Shown one piece after another: positions 1 through 6,223 of a stretch of DNA of 35,635 nt. The stretch spans positions 1 to 35,635 of the IMG/VR virus record IMGVR_UViG_3300044712_000856; one strand, given 5' to 3'. Origin of the DNA: a virus. The notes beneath the pieces were generated by a model. It searched no databases, was not told the origin of the DNA, and saw only the letters and a list, made by a program, of their open reading frames with translations. Position numbers and translations under genes: made by a program. Each line of letters opens with the position of its first letter. Position 1 is the stretch's first letter.

Positions 1-16
1 CCGAGTCAATCGTCAT
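1..16 (-). CDS. Start of an unidentified gene running off the left edge
   Basis: An ATG at 16-14 overlaps the TGA stop of the coiled-coil gene as ATGA, the coupling used repeatedly in this genome. Only five codons (M-T-I-D-S) lie inside the window, so no product can be named. Its position places it as the next gene of the early recombination operon. Partial at its 3' end. Confidence 0.5.
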
Positions 17-1014
17 AGTTTTTTAGCTCCCTCATTAAGTTGATCAATTGCCCCGTCGATAATTTTTTCTACATAGTCAATGATTTCTTTTGCCTCTCTA
101 CTCTCTACCGCTGGGTATCCGATAAAGGAAAGTTTCGAAGCCAACTGCAAAATCTTTTCCTTATCTGGTGCCAACAAAGCCTGGCGTCGCGCTTCCTTTT
201 CAGCTTGCTCAGCTTGGAATTTAGCCTCGGACTCAGCCCGTTGCTTTTCCTCGACAGCGTGTTGCTCTGCTCTCAATTTAGCCTCAGCCTCCTCGCGTGC
301 CTTACGTTCAACGGCTAAAGCGTCGTCTTGTTTCTTCTTTTCGATGGCAGCTAGGCGTGTTTGCTCCGCTTGCTCCTTTATCATCTGAGCCTCGCGCTCG
401 TGAGCCTCCTTATGGAGTCTGATGTTTTCTTCTCGAATGCGTTGCTGCTCTACCCGATCGGATTCCTCTTTTGCTAGCCTCTCCGCATCCGCGAGCTTCT
501 CCGCTTCCTGTCGAGCCTCATAGGCGAACTTTGATGTCTCGAGTAGCTTATCAAACGCAGCGTCAGACATCTCGATAAGACTCCCATAGACACTCACATC
601 CTCGACGTAGTGTGATAACTTCTCAATCCGTTCCGCGTTTTTCTTTTCCATTCTCTCAAGCATTTTTATCTCTGCAAACTTTTCCTGTTTCTCAAGGTAG
701 TCCTCAACCGGGACGATCAATGCTTTGATGACGTTTGCGATCCCGTCGATGGCTTTCCCTTCCCGTAGTGATTGCTCCTTGAGCTCTTTGCGGGTGTTCT
801 CTGCCATGACCCGGATACTTTTGAGCTCTAACCTTGTTTTTCTGGCCGACTCCATAGCCTCGACTTGAGTCTCGTCAGTCACCACAATATCTCTGGCGAA
901 CTTAACTGTCTGTCGGGCATCATTGAAGAAGGTGGTGAACTTTGACAGGAGTAATTCTGTCTGACTCTTTTCGAGTCCACTCTGTTCGATGATGACGGTG
1001 AGTTCGTTTTGCAT
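13..1014 (-). CDS. Long coiled-coil protein of the recombination operon
   Basis: A 333-residue soluble protein with no recognised enzyme domain. Residues about 50-110 form a charged helical region. Residues about 165-275 are a continuous Glu/Lys/Ala/Arg-rich coiled coil. The last 55 residues look globular. Proteins of this shape (DUF1351-like) often sit beside phage annealing proteins, and here an ERF protein and a YqaJ exonuclease lie just upstream in the transcript, so a role in recombination or replication is inferred. The ATG is preceded by a weak GAGA about 5 bases upstream and by a near-perfect promoter at 1041-1069, giving a leader of about 20 bases. The stop overlaps the next gene's start (ATGA). 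Confidence 0.75.
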   Translation of the reverse strand: MQNELTVIIEQSGLEKSQTELLLSKFTTFFNDARQTVKFARDIVVTDETQVEAMESARKTRLELKSIRVMAENTRKELKEQSLREGKAIDGIANVIKALIVPVEDYLEKQEKFAEIKMLERMEKKNAERIEKLSHYVEDVSVYGSLIEMSDAAFDKLLETSKFAYEARQEAEKLADAERLAKEESDRVEQQRIREENIRLHKEAHEREAQMIKEQAEQTRLAAIEKKKQDDALAVERKAREEAEAKLRAEQHAVEEKQRAESEAKFQAEQAEKEARRQALLAPDKEKILQLASKLSFIGYPAVESREAKEIIDYVEKIIDGAIDQLNEGAKKL

Positions 1015-1040
1015 TGTGTTCTCTTTTCTGTATTGTGTTC

Positions 1041-1069
1041 AATATAATCATTGTCTACATGTTTGTCAA
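1041..1069 (-). promoter_or_regulatory. Sigma-70 type promoter TTGACA-N17-TATATT
   Basis: The -35 TTGACA is at 1069-1064 and the -10 TATATT at 1046-1041, with a 17-base spacer. It shares the string ACAATGATTATATT with the promoter at 2867-2895, so the pair look like one class of early phage promoter. It drives the coiled-coil gene at 13-1014. It overlaps the last codons of the small gene upstream. Confidence 0.75.
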
Positions 1070-1255
1070 TATCATCTTTTTAGTAACTCCCAACCTCTGG
1101 AAGTTGATCGGTTCCCCGAGTTTAACCTTGTATGGCTTAAATCCTTTTATCTCTTTGCCGTTCAGATAGACAGCGGTGATCTTACAATCTGGTACAGGTG
1201 CATAAAACTGTGAATACACCTTGGGTGGGGTGTGATACCCTACTAACTTATTCAT
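1055..1255 (-). CDS. Small hypothetical protein (66 aa)
   Basis: The protein reads M-N-K-L-V-G-Y-H at its start and is basic, with many Lys, Tyr and Val residues and a predicted all-beta character (V-Y-L-N-G-K-E-I). No family is recognised. I chose the ATG at 1255, which lies 8 bases after the YqaJ stop. Longer in-frame starts would run deep into the exonuclease gene and give a non-protein-like N terminus. The Shine-Dalgarno site is weak (AGG about 7 bases upstream). It is part of the recombination operon. Confidence 0.5.
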   Translation of the reverse strand: MNKLVGYHTPPKVYSQFYAPVPDCKITAVYLNGKEIKGFKPYKVKLGEPINFQRLGVTKKMILTNM

Positions 1256-1262
1256 CAGATAC

Positions 1263-1871
1263 CTAACTGAGAGCGTCGGGAATCTCATAGCCCACCTCCT
1301 TAAAAATACCTTTAACAATCTGAACGCCGGCATTACGCCCCACACAACACTTAGCGACTGACATCTCATTTCGATGTACCCGAGTAATGATCACCTTGGC
1401 AAAGTTGTCATTGTAGACAACGTAATCCACCCACTCACGCTCGGCCACCCACATTTGGTACTGCATCTGCCACTCGTGAGCCGGGTCTATTTTCCGCTCC
1501 ATAAGATACCGTAAAAACAATGTATCTTTTTTGTTCTTGATCTCAACCATCCCATCGGTACCAACTAGGCCGTCGGGAGAGCACCCAGTCCATACGTCTG
1601 ATTCGATAAACCCAACTTGTGTGACGACGTTTCCCGTTTCCATTTCGTACATGTTGCGCGCAGTAGGTTCCAACTCATTCCCTCGATCCATGTCAGCATT
1701 TTTATATGACTCACCAAGTACTCCGGTCATGATCTCGGCAGCCTTTTCGTAGCATAGCGTCCTGAGTCCATCCCCGTTTGTCGCGATTGCTGATGCGTGC
1801 GATGCGGTAAACTTTCCGAGTCGAGCTTTGAGCCACTCGGGAGTACCTTGTTGGAAGTTATGTACTTGCAT
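1263..1871 (-). CDS. YqaJ-family viral exonuclease
   Basis: A 202-residue protein with the lambda-exonuclease-like (YqaJ) fold signature. It has an N-terminal Q-Q-G-T-P-E-W-L-K-A-R motif, then G-K-F-T-A-S at about residue 20. The acidic catalytic segment is C-S-P-D-G-L-V-G followed by V-E-I-K-N-K, with E and K as the metal-binding and catalytic pair. The family degrades one strand of double-stranded DNA ends to supply substrate to an annealing protein. Its partner is the overlapping ERF gene upstream. ATG 1871 was chosen over an in-frame TTG 12 bases earlier because family members begin just before Q-G-T-P-E-W. AGGAGG lies only 3 bases before this ATG, which is unusually close. Confidence 0.88.
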   Translation of the reverse strand: MQVHNFQQGTPEWLKARLGKFTASHASAIATNGDGLRTLCYEKAAEIMTGVLGESYKNADMDRGNELEPTARNMYEMETGNVVTQVGFIESDVWTGCSPDGLVGTDGMVEIKNKKDTLFLRYLMERKIDPAHEWQMQYQMWVAEREWVDYVVYNDNFAKVIITRVHRNEMSVAKCCVGRNAGVQIVKGIFKEVGYEIPDALS

Positions 1872-2505
1872 GTGCCTCCTCAACTACCTCTGTTTTCTCA
1901 AGCTCAGCCTTGCGGACTCTGTAACACTGTTCGATAGCCTTGCGATACTTCTCCCCCTTCTTAGCGATCAGAGCACCACCAATTTTTGCAAGCTCTGCGA
2001 GGGTTTTCGCCCCGCTGATTTCTGCCTTGCTCGCTTCGTCGATAGGAAGTGCAACCACTGGCTTTTCTCGATCAACCTCATCAGCCTCGACCAACTCCCA
2101 CGCAATGATGTGAAGGTAGCGACGAAGATAGGTATGCTTACCTCCTAGGTTTTGAATGGGGTCAGCGCCACCACTACCGTCTCGCTTCTTGCCAATCTCG
2201 ACATTAGCCGTCTCGGAAAAGAAAACCATTTTATCCTCTGGATCATCGACGTTGATGACCTCAAGTACTGCCTCTTCTCTGGGAGGTTCACCGCCGCGTA
2301 AGTCAATATAGTAGCGAGTCGTCACCCCAGCATCAGCCATCAGCCTGTTTACTTCTGGTAGGAAGTCACTGAGTTCAAAGTAGGTGAAGTTCGAGTAGGT
2401 GTTTTTCCCCGATTTTTTCAGGTTCAACTTAACCAACTCATAACGAATCCACGCTACCTTTTGGTAGATGTTCTTTACTACTGGTTGTACTTTTGTGTCG
2501 GTCAT
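1858..2505 (-). CDS. ERF-family single-strand annealing protein
   Basis: A 215-residue protein of the ERF superfamily of phage recombinases. The N-terminal half has the helix I-Y-Q-K-V-A-W-I-R and the Y-x-x-F-T-Y-F-E-L-S-D-F-L-P segment. The core ends in the typical N-L-G-G-K-H-T-Y-L-R-R-Y-L region at about residues 125-137. The C-terminal 70 residues are charged and variable, as in the family. It pairs complementary single strands exposed by the YqaJ exonuclease, whose gene overlaps its end by 14 bases. The ATG at 2505 overlaps the upstream stop as ATGA and follows a strong GAGGGGG. An in-frame upstream start would read through non-protein-like sequence. Confidence 0.85.
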   Translation of the reverse strand: MTDTKVQPVVKNIYQKVAWIRYELVKLNLKKSGKNTYSNFTYFELSDFLPEVNRLMADAGVTTRYYIDLRGGEPPREEAVLEVINVDDPEDKMVFFSETANVEIGKKRDGSGGADPIQNLGGKHTYLRRYLHIIAWELVEADEVDREKPVVALPIDEASKAEISGAKTLAELAKIGGALIAKKGEKYRKAIEQCYRVRKAELEKTEVVEEAHAST

Positions 2506-2699
2506 AATGCCCCCTCTTCTGTGATACTTGATACGTTTTTCTTTATACGCCACTCTCTCATGAGATCCTTTTGTGCCTGAATGTACATAATTGAGTACTG
2601 TGTAATCATGCGACGTCGCAATTTTGGTTCTGAGAAAAGCATCAGGTCATACTTTTCGCAAATCTCTTGTACCCTTTGGTGAATTGGCAGATCAGTCAT
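2502..2699 (-). CDS. Small hypothetical protein (65 aa)
   Basis: A helical, mixed-charge protein starting M-T-D-L-P-I-H-Q-R-V-Q-E-I. No family is recognised. It lies between the zinc ribbon and ERF genes and is tied to both: its ATG is 8 bases inside the zinc ribbon gene, and its TGA overlaps the ERF start. A longer in-frame start at 2759 exists but would overlap the zinc ribbon extensively. Probably an accessory factor of the recombination operon. Confidence 0.6.
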   Translation of the reverse strand: MTDLPIHQRVQEICEKYDLMLFSEPKLRRRMITQYSIMYIQAQKDLMREWRIKKNVSSITEEGAL

Positions 2700-2856
2700 A
2701 GATCCCTCCGCATTCTGGGCATCGTAAGCCCGTAGTTTCATAATGTGGGTTTTCTTCAAAGCCGACGTTTTCCATAACCGGAATCAGAATCACGCCACAA
2801 TTCGGGCAGGTTTCTAGCTCGTCAATTGTTGGTGTCCCTGTCTTCGTTGTTTTCAT
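2692..2856 (-). CDS. Small zinc-ribbon protein
   Basis: A 54-residue protein with two CxxC knuckles, C-P-N-C near residue 16 and C-P-E-C near residue 47, the arrangement of a treble-clef or zinc-ribbon domain. Such small phage proteins often bind nucleic acid or another protein; the partner is unknown. I chose ATG 2856 over the upstream in-frame start at 2877 because 2877 lies within the promoter. The predicted transcription start is only about 2-5 bases before ATG 2856 and there is no Shine-Dalgarno site, so the mRNA is probably leaderless or nearly so. First gene of the recombination operon. Confidence 0.65.
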   Translation of the reverse strand: MKTTKTGTPTIDELETCPNCGVILIPVMENVGFEENPHYETTGLRCPECGGIYD

Positions 2857-2866
2857 CGTTATATAT

Positions 2867-2895
2867 AATATAATCATTGTTGGTGTTTATGTCAA
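2867..2895 (-). promoter_or_regulatory. Sigma-70 type promoter TTGACA-N17-TATATT
   Basis: The -35 TTGACA is at 2895-2890 and the -10 TATATT at 2872-2867, with a 17-base spacer. It is nearly identical in its downstream half to the promoter at 1041-1069. A perfect 10-base palindrome, TACTCGAGTA, sits about 20 bases upstream at 2916-2925 and could be a regulator site. It drives the zinc ribbon, ERF and YqaJ operon. Confidence 0.75.
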
Positions 2896-2929
2896 GCATG
2901 AATACACGAGCAGTTTACTCGAGTAGTTA

Positions 2930-3736
2930 TTATTTGAATGCGATTGCTTTGAAAATTTCAACGGCGACGGCCGGGACGATAGCATTCCCTAAAGCCTTTA
3001 ATCGCTGACGTCTGTCCAACCCTGTGGGTACCCCATCATCCACTCGGCAAAGTTCGGTTGCAACATCAATCCACGACTCTGACCAGCGTGATTGTCGTTC
3101 CCATCTGTCTCGCGCCTGTATCTCACCCATGCCCCTGCTGGCGATGAACCATATCCGGTCACGCCGGTGCGGTGCATTGACGGCACAAGCTGGTAGTATA
3201 AGCGGCTGGACGTCGTAGCCTTCTCCCTCCAGGTCAGTGCACACTTGCTCGAAAACCATCCCGCCATTGAGAGTAAGTAGCCCATGCACGTTCTCAGCGA
3301 CGACCCATGTCGGCTTGAACTCTTGTATGACTCGAAACATGTGCGGCCAGAGATAACGGGAATCATCAGTTCCCCCACGTTTCCCCGCTTGACTGAATGG
3401 CTGGCAGGGAAAACCACCAGTGATGATATCTGCTCGGCAAGTCCCCCGGGAGTCCACTGCCGGCCCACCGACGCTCGGTATTTTTTCCGCTGTTCGTACC
3501 GTTCTGGGCTGGGGTCGATATTTGTGGATGACGGCGTCAGTAGTAACGTCTCTGATGTCAGGAATGATCTGGCTACCCGGCCAGTGTTTGGCGAGAACTT
3601 TTTGACAGAAGGGGTCGATTTCGCAGAAGGTGTGAGAGACGTTTGAGAAGACTTGATCGAGCGCATAAGAAAAACCCCCAATTCCTGAGAAGAGATCAAT
3701 ATGATGTGTGCATTGTAATGTTGGTTTTTGCAGCAT
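2930..3736 (-). CDS. DNA cytosine-5 methyltransferase
   Basis: A compact 268-residue C5 methyltransferase. Motif I is D-L-F-S-G-I-G-G-F at residues 14-22. The catalytic motif IV is G-G-F-P-C-Q-P-F-S-Q-A-G-K-R with Cys111. Motif VI is E-N-V at 138-140. Motif VIII is P-H-R-R-D-R-I-W-F-I at 179-188. The C-terminal motif R-L-K-A-L-G-N-A-I-V-P is at 235-245. The space between motifs VIII and IX, where the target-recognition domain lies, is only about 45 residues, so specificity may rest on a very small loop. It probably protects phage DNA from restriction; no cognate endonuclease was recognised. The start lacks a clear Shine-Dalgarno site. Confidence 0.92.
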   Translation of the reverse strand: MLQKPTLQCTHHIDLFSGIGGFSYALDQVFSNVSHTFCEIDPFCQKVLAKHWPGSQIIPDIRDVTTDAVIHKYRPQPRTVRTAEKIPSVGGPAVDSRGTCRADIITGGFPCQPFSQAGKRGGTDDSRYLWPHMFRVIQEFKPTWVVAENVHGLLTLNGGMVFEQVCTDLEGEGYDVQPLILPACAVNAPHRRDRIWFIASRGMGEIQARDRWERQSRWSESWIDVATELCRVDDGVPTGLDRRQRLKALGNAIVPAVAVEIFKAIAFK

Positions 3737-4207
3737 TATGATGATACCTACTTGATGTGTACCGAATGACTAGCGAGCGGGAGGCAATGAGGAACGGTTT
3801 GCCCCCTGTTATCCCCCTACTAGAGGTAGTATAAACGACCGCGCTGATCGGATTTTTCCCCGACGCAATCGTAGTGTCTGTGAAACTCGTGCGCTTTTTC
3901 AGCACAAGTACACCCCTCAGCCACATCTCTGCTGTTGTAGGCGTGTTTACTACGCAACTAGCGATCGGTGCAGAGCATGACCCTTCTGCCAGGTATCTAG
4001 TTTACGCGCCTTGACCTCCGTCAACTACGGATAACGACCTCAAGGACTTGTTTGCCAGCCGCCAGTTATGTACTGGATGTGTGGGGTGAGAACTAGAGTA
4101 ATCCGTTACTAGATCATCGGGACTACCGCATCTCACAATGGGTTAGGACGAGTACCCCCGCTACCTCATGACTCATAGGCTGTGTATATTTTCCGCCACC
4201 CACACAT
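3737..4207. other. 470-base gene-free region with several inverted repeats
   Basis: No convincing coding frame on either strand. It is unusually rich in CTAG: six copies between about 3767 and 4112, much denser than in the rest of the window. Short inverted repeats include TTGAC-CTCC-GTCAA at 4011-4024, CCAGT-N5-ACTGG near 4062-4076, and AGTAA-TCCG-TTACT at 4096-4109. The last is enclosed by GTGAGA (4086-4091) and TCTCAC (4131-4136), giving a possible branched RNA fold of about 50 bases. It could hold a small RNA, an origin or control sites. No tRNA T-loop motif was found. Confidence 0.5.
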
Positions 4208-4495
4208 TCAACGCACAACCCCCTCTCGAGCTAATCTCTGTTCAGCTTTGAAGGTTCGAGCAAGGTTAAGTTCTCGGTACCGCGCGCGAGCGGTAGCCCA
4301 CTTAGGATCGGTCTTAGGGGTAACGACAAAGAACTCGGACGCTTCTTTTTCGAGCTTGTCGAGTTCATCTAGTGACATTTTCCAGTAGTCAAAATATCGT
4401 ATGGGTTCTGGGGACGTTTTGGGTGGCAATGATGTGGGAGCTACGCCGGCATTCTGTAAACACGCTGCTTGAATTTCTTCTATTGTTTTAAGCAC
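4208..4495 (-). CDS. Hypothetical protein (95 aa), GTG start
   Basis: A small charged protein with a Pro-rich stretch near residues 20-32 and a predicted helical C-terminal half rich in Arg and Ala (A-R-A-R-Y-R-E-L-N-L-A-R). No family is recognised. The start is GTG, supported by AGGAG eight bases upstream. It is the first gene after the lysis block, is read from tandem promoters at 4572-4633, and is preceded by a structured leader, so it may be an early or regulatory protein. A gene-free gap follows it. Confidence 0.65.
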   Translation of the reverse strand: MLKTIEEIQAACLQNAGVAPTSLPPKTSPEPIRYFDYWKMSLDELDKLEKEASEFFVVTPKTDPKWATARARYRELNLARTFKAEQRLAREGVVR

Positions 4496-4509
4496 AAAAA
4501 AGCTCCTAG

Positions 4510-4563
4510 CGTGTCCCTCACCTCATCTGTAGCACAAAGATGAGGGCACGTTAAGAGCCTCTT
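4510..4563 (-). promoter_or_regulatory. Structured 5' leader with two competing hairpins
   Basis: In the transcript, the arm at 4550-4538 can pair with 4528-4521 (AGATGAGG with CCTCATCT, 8 pairs). Alternatively it can pair with 4520-4510 (CCCTCA with TGAGGG plus CGTG with CACG, about 10 pairs with one bulge). Both cannot form at once. The AGGAG site of the next gene lies directly after the second arm. An AAGAG-C-CTCTT inverted repeat at 4553-4563 sits at the predicted transcription start and could be an operator. Confidence 0.35.
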
Positions 4564-4571
4564 GCTACAGC

Positions 4572-4599
4572 ATTCTACACGGCAATTTTTTAATTGCAA
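4572..4599 (-). promoter_or_regulatory. Promoter TTGCAA-N16-TAGAAT (proximal of a tandem pair)
   Basis: The -35 TTGCAA is at 4599-4594 and the -10 TAGAAT at 4577-4572. Its spacer and -35 contain an inverted repeat, GCAATT-TTTT-AATTGC, at 4582-4597, which could bind a regulator. It would start transcription near 4565, upstream of the 95-residue gene. Confidence 0.45.
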
Positions 4600-4603
4600 C
4601 AGT

Positions 4604-4633
4604 ACTATACTCACAGACCTATACCCTTTGCAA
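4604..4633 (-). promoter_or_regulatory. Promoter TTGCAA-N18-TATAGT (distal of a tandem pair)
   Basis: The -35 TTGCAA is at 4633-4628 and the -10 TATAGT at 4609-4604. The -35 hexamer is identical to that of the proximal promoter 34 bases away. It lies between the HNH-like gene stop and the 95-residue gene. Confidence 0.4.
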
Positions 4634-4640
4634 GTATCAG

Positions 4641-4985
4641 TTATCCGCCGGTCAGTTTCTTCGCCTGCTCAAACAGATACCAGATGATCGCCGCGATATA
4701 GTTTTCCCTCTGCTCTGGCGGCATCCGTTCAATCTCTCGGTGTATAGTGCGGTGCTCAAACCCCTTTCCCACCACCGCCGCATTCGCTTTGCTCTTCACA
4801 ATCTCAGGTGGTACACCGCGTTTGATCGCTTCATTGACGGGAAGTATGTGGTGTACCTCCACCCGCTGATTAGGAGCGAACGGTCGCCCAGTAGCCGCAG
4901 ATCGGTTCTGCGCTTCAAGCAACGCATGATCGCGGGTTGACCCGTCGAACTCGTAGTCATGCCGTGGCGCGCCTTCTCTCCCCAT
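4641..4985 (-). CDS. HNH-like endonuclease (114 aa)
   Basis: A small protein with a V-E-V-H-H-I-L-P-V-N core at about residues 42-51 and a following H-R-T-I-H motif at about 78-82, resembling the H-N-H beta-beta-alpha metal fold without the CxxC zinc knuckles. Phage HNH proteins often act with the terminase to cut DNA at packaging, or are homing-type nucleases. This one is far from the terminase genes, beside MazG. It has a canonical AGGAGGT six bases before its ATG. It starts 9 bases after the MazG-like gene ends. Confidence 0.6.
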   Translation of the reverse strand: MGREGAPRHDYEFDGSTRDHALLEAQNRSAATGRPFAPNQRVEVHHILPVNEAIKRGVPPEIVKSKANAAVVGKGFEHRTIHREIERMPPEQRENYIAAIIWYLFEQAKKLTGG

Positions 4986-4993
4986 AGAACCTC

Positions 4994-5356
4994 CTATGTA
5001 TCTTTTTGGTAAAACCTTTCGTTGAGTTTTGTTTCCTTCGCTCTCAGTCTAGCTTGTCGGTCGAGGTCTTCATAGCTTCCGGATTGATAAAGAACCGCCT
5101 CACGTTTGAGGTGATTCACCGCGCCCTTCTCCCGTATCTCGGCAAGGATGTTGATCTCTCGAAGTACGGCAATGGAAAGCACAAACCAGAGGACGTCGGC
5201 AAGCTCACGGGCGGCAAGCTCTGGATCGTTCTCGTCGAAGTACTCATTGATCTCATTGATGAGAAGCTGGCGCATGTTTTTGGGATCGGAATTGTGGGCG
5301 GCTATCACTGGCCGGTCTTTGATGAAGTTTTCGATCATGAGCATGATTTCGGTCAT
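4994..5356 (-). CDS. MazG-like nucleotide pyrophosphohydrolase
   Basis: A 120-residue all-alpha protein with the MazG-type acidic motifs: E-I-N-E-Y-F in the first helix pair, then E-L-A-D-V-L-W-F-V. These provide the Glu and Asp ligands for magnesium. The family hydrolyses (d)NTPs to monophosphates, and phage members are thought to adjust nucleotide or alarmone pools. The C-terminal 40 residues are charged. I used ATG 5356; an in-frame GTG at 5377 falls inside a terminator stem and was rejected. No good Shine-Dalgarno site is visible. Confidence 0.75.
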   Translation of the reverse strand: MTEIMLMIENFIKDRPVIAAHNSDPKNMRQLLINEINEYFDENDPELAARELADVLWFVLSIAVLREINILAEIREKGAVNHLKREAVLYQSGSYEDLDRQARLRAKETKLNERFYQKDT

Positions 5357-5364
5357 AATCTCAT

Positions 5365-5390
5365 AAAAGAAAACCACCCTTGTGGGGTGG
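5365..5390 (-). terminator. Rho-independent terminator after the lysis genes
   Basis: On the minus strand a CCACCC-CACAA-GGGTGG hairpin (5390-5374) is followed at once by TTTTCTTTT (5373-5365). It closes the long late transcript after the holin-like gene and lies just before the MazG-like start. Confidence 0.8.
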
Positions 5391-5474
5391 CTATTCTTCT
5401 TCCTCTTCGTTCATGCCTGCCCAAGGTAAACGATTTGGTTGAGGGAGCGTAGTAAAAACAGAGCAGAATATCAC
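5391..5474 (-). CDS. Possible 27-residue peptide after the holin-like gene
   Basis: A GTG at 5474 overlaps the holin-like gene's stop as GTGA. The frame is open for 27 codons, ending in five Glu residues and a TAG just before the terminator hairpin. The overlap resembles real coupled starts in this genome, but length and start codon make it tentative. Confidence 0.25.
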   Translation of the reverse strand: MIFCSVFTTLPQPNRLPWAGMNEEEEE

Positions 5475-5713
5475 CTAACAATAGTCTCACCCTTGTACTT
5501 CTTTAGCAAGTCTGCAATTGCACCGTAGAATGCAAGGACGGCTATTGCCGATGCTGCTCGCCAGTCTACTCCGGCGGCTAATTGTCCGAAGAAAATAACA
5601 AGCGCTGGAGCGGTAAAGGTGAGCAAATTCTTTGCCCACCGCTTCCACTTCTCAGCGGGAAGGGTGTCGGCAGCCAGTACGGTGACCGTTGCGCGGATCT
5701 TTTGTGGTTCCAT
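5471..5713 (-). CDS. Small two-helix membrane protein, candidate holin
   Basis: An 80-residue protein with a charged N-terminal part (about 1-30), two likely membrane helices (about 29-48, L-L-T-F-T-A-P-A-L-V-I-F-F; and 51-69, A-A-S-A-I-A-V-L-A-F-Y) and a short Lys-rich tail. Size, topology and position directly after the endolysin fit a class II holin, which would release the amidase through the membrane. No specific holin family could be assigned. It has a clear AAAGGAAG site about 4 bases before the ATG. A terminator follows. Confidence 0.6.
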   Translation of the reverse strand: MEPQKIRATVTVLAADTLPAEKWKRWAKNLLTFTAPALVIFFGQLAAGVDWRAASAIAVLAFYGAIADLLKKYKGETIVR

Positions 5714-5728
5714 ATACTTCCTTTTGGC

Positions 5729-6223
5729 TTAGAGCCTGCGGTAGTTGGTAATTTTCTTTATGTTTCCCTCAGTGACCTCAACGGTGAGCCCGTTTTCCGC
5801 CCATTTCTGCCCGTCCACAGTTGGCAGAGTCGTAGTACCTCCGCCATTTTCACTTCCTGGGGGGATAGACTGAGCAATCCGTTCTTTTATGGCACTAATT
5901 AAACCCGTAACAGTGCCATCGACCGGGGTGACACTCACGCCACTTGCCACTGCGGCGATAATCTCAGCCCTTGTACCAGCACTAACCGCTGATTCTTGTT
6001 CAAGCATAGCAGCTTCGTGGTCTTTTTTGAGTTGTTCAAGCTCTCGGTTCTTCTCATCGACTGCAGCCTTTACAGCACGAGCCTCCTCAATCACCGCATC
6101 GACCTTCTTCACGTAGAGCTGCTGGTTGATCACCTCGTCGTAGACGTTCGCGACGACCTTCATACTCTCGGCGTTTCCGAGATCAACCTGCTTGCCTGAC
6201 GGCATGGTGTACATATTTGCCAT
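5729..6223 (-). CDS. Predicted internal translation product of the endolysin gene
   Basis: ATG 6223-6221 (residue 182 of the amidase) is preceded by AGGAG five bases upstream, a better ribosome site than that of the full gene. It would give a 164-residue C-terminal fragment starting M-A-N-M-Y, exactly at the boundary after the catalytic domain. Some Gram-positive phage endolysins (for example from Enterococcus and Clostridium phages) make such fragments, which assemble with the full enzyme. Here it is inferred from the site alone. Confidence 0.5.
   Translation of the reverse strand: MANMYTMPSGKQVDLGNAESMKVVANVYDEVINQQLYVKKVDAVIEEARAVKAAVDEKNRELEQLKKDHEAAMLEQESAVSAGTRAEIIAAVASGVSVTPVDGTVTGLISAIKERIAQSIPPGSENGGGTTTLPTVDGQKWAENGLTVEVTEGNIKKITNYRRL

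Noticed and set aside
2998-3699. 233-codon frame inside the methyltransferase gene
   Set aside because: It is a shadow on the same strand. The methyltransferase frame has all catalytic motifs.
3696-3926. 76-codon minus-strand frame upstream of the methyltransferase
   Set aside because: It overlaps the methyltransferase start, has Ser/Thr/Arg-rich sequence without protein-like pattern, and no good ribosome site.
3880-3960. tRNA-like segment (a GTGGCTGAGGGG string and a possible anticodon-like stem on the minus strand)
   Set aside because: The loop lacks the invariant T before the anticodon, no T-loop motif follows, and acceptor ends do not pair.
5357-5377. GTG start extending the MazG-like protein by seven residues
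   Set aside because: The codon lies within the stem of the terminator and lacks a ribosome site.
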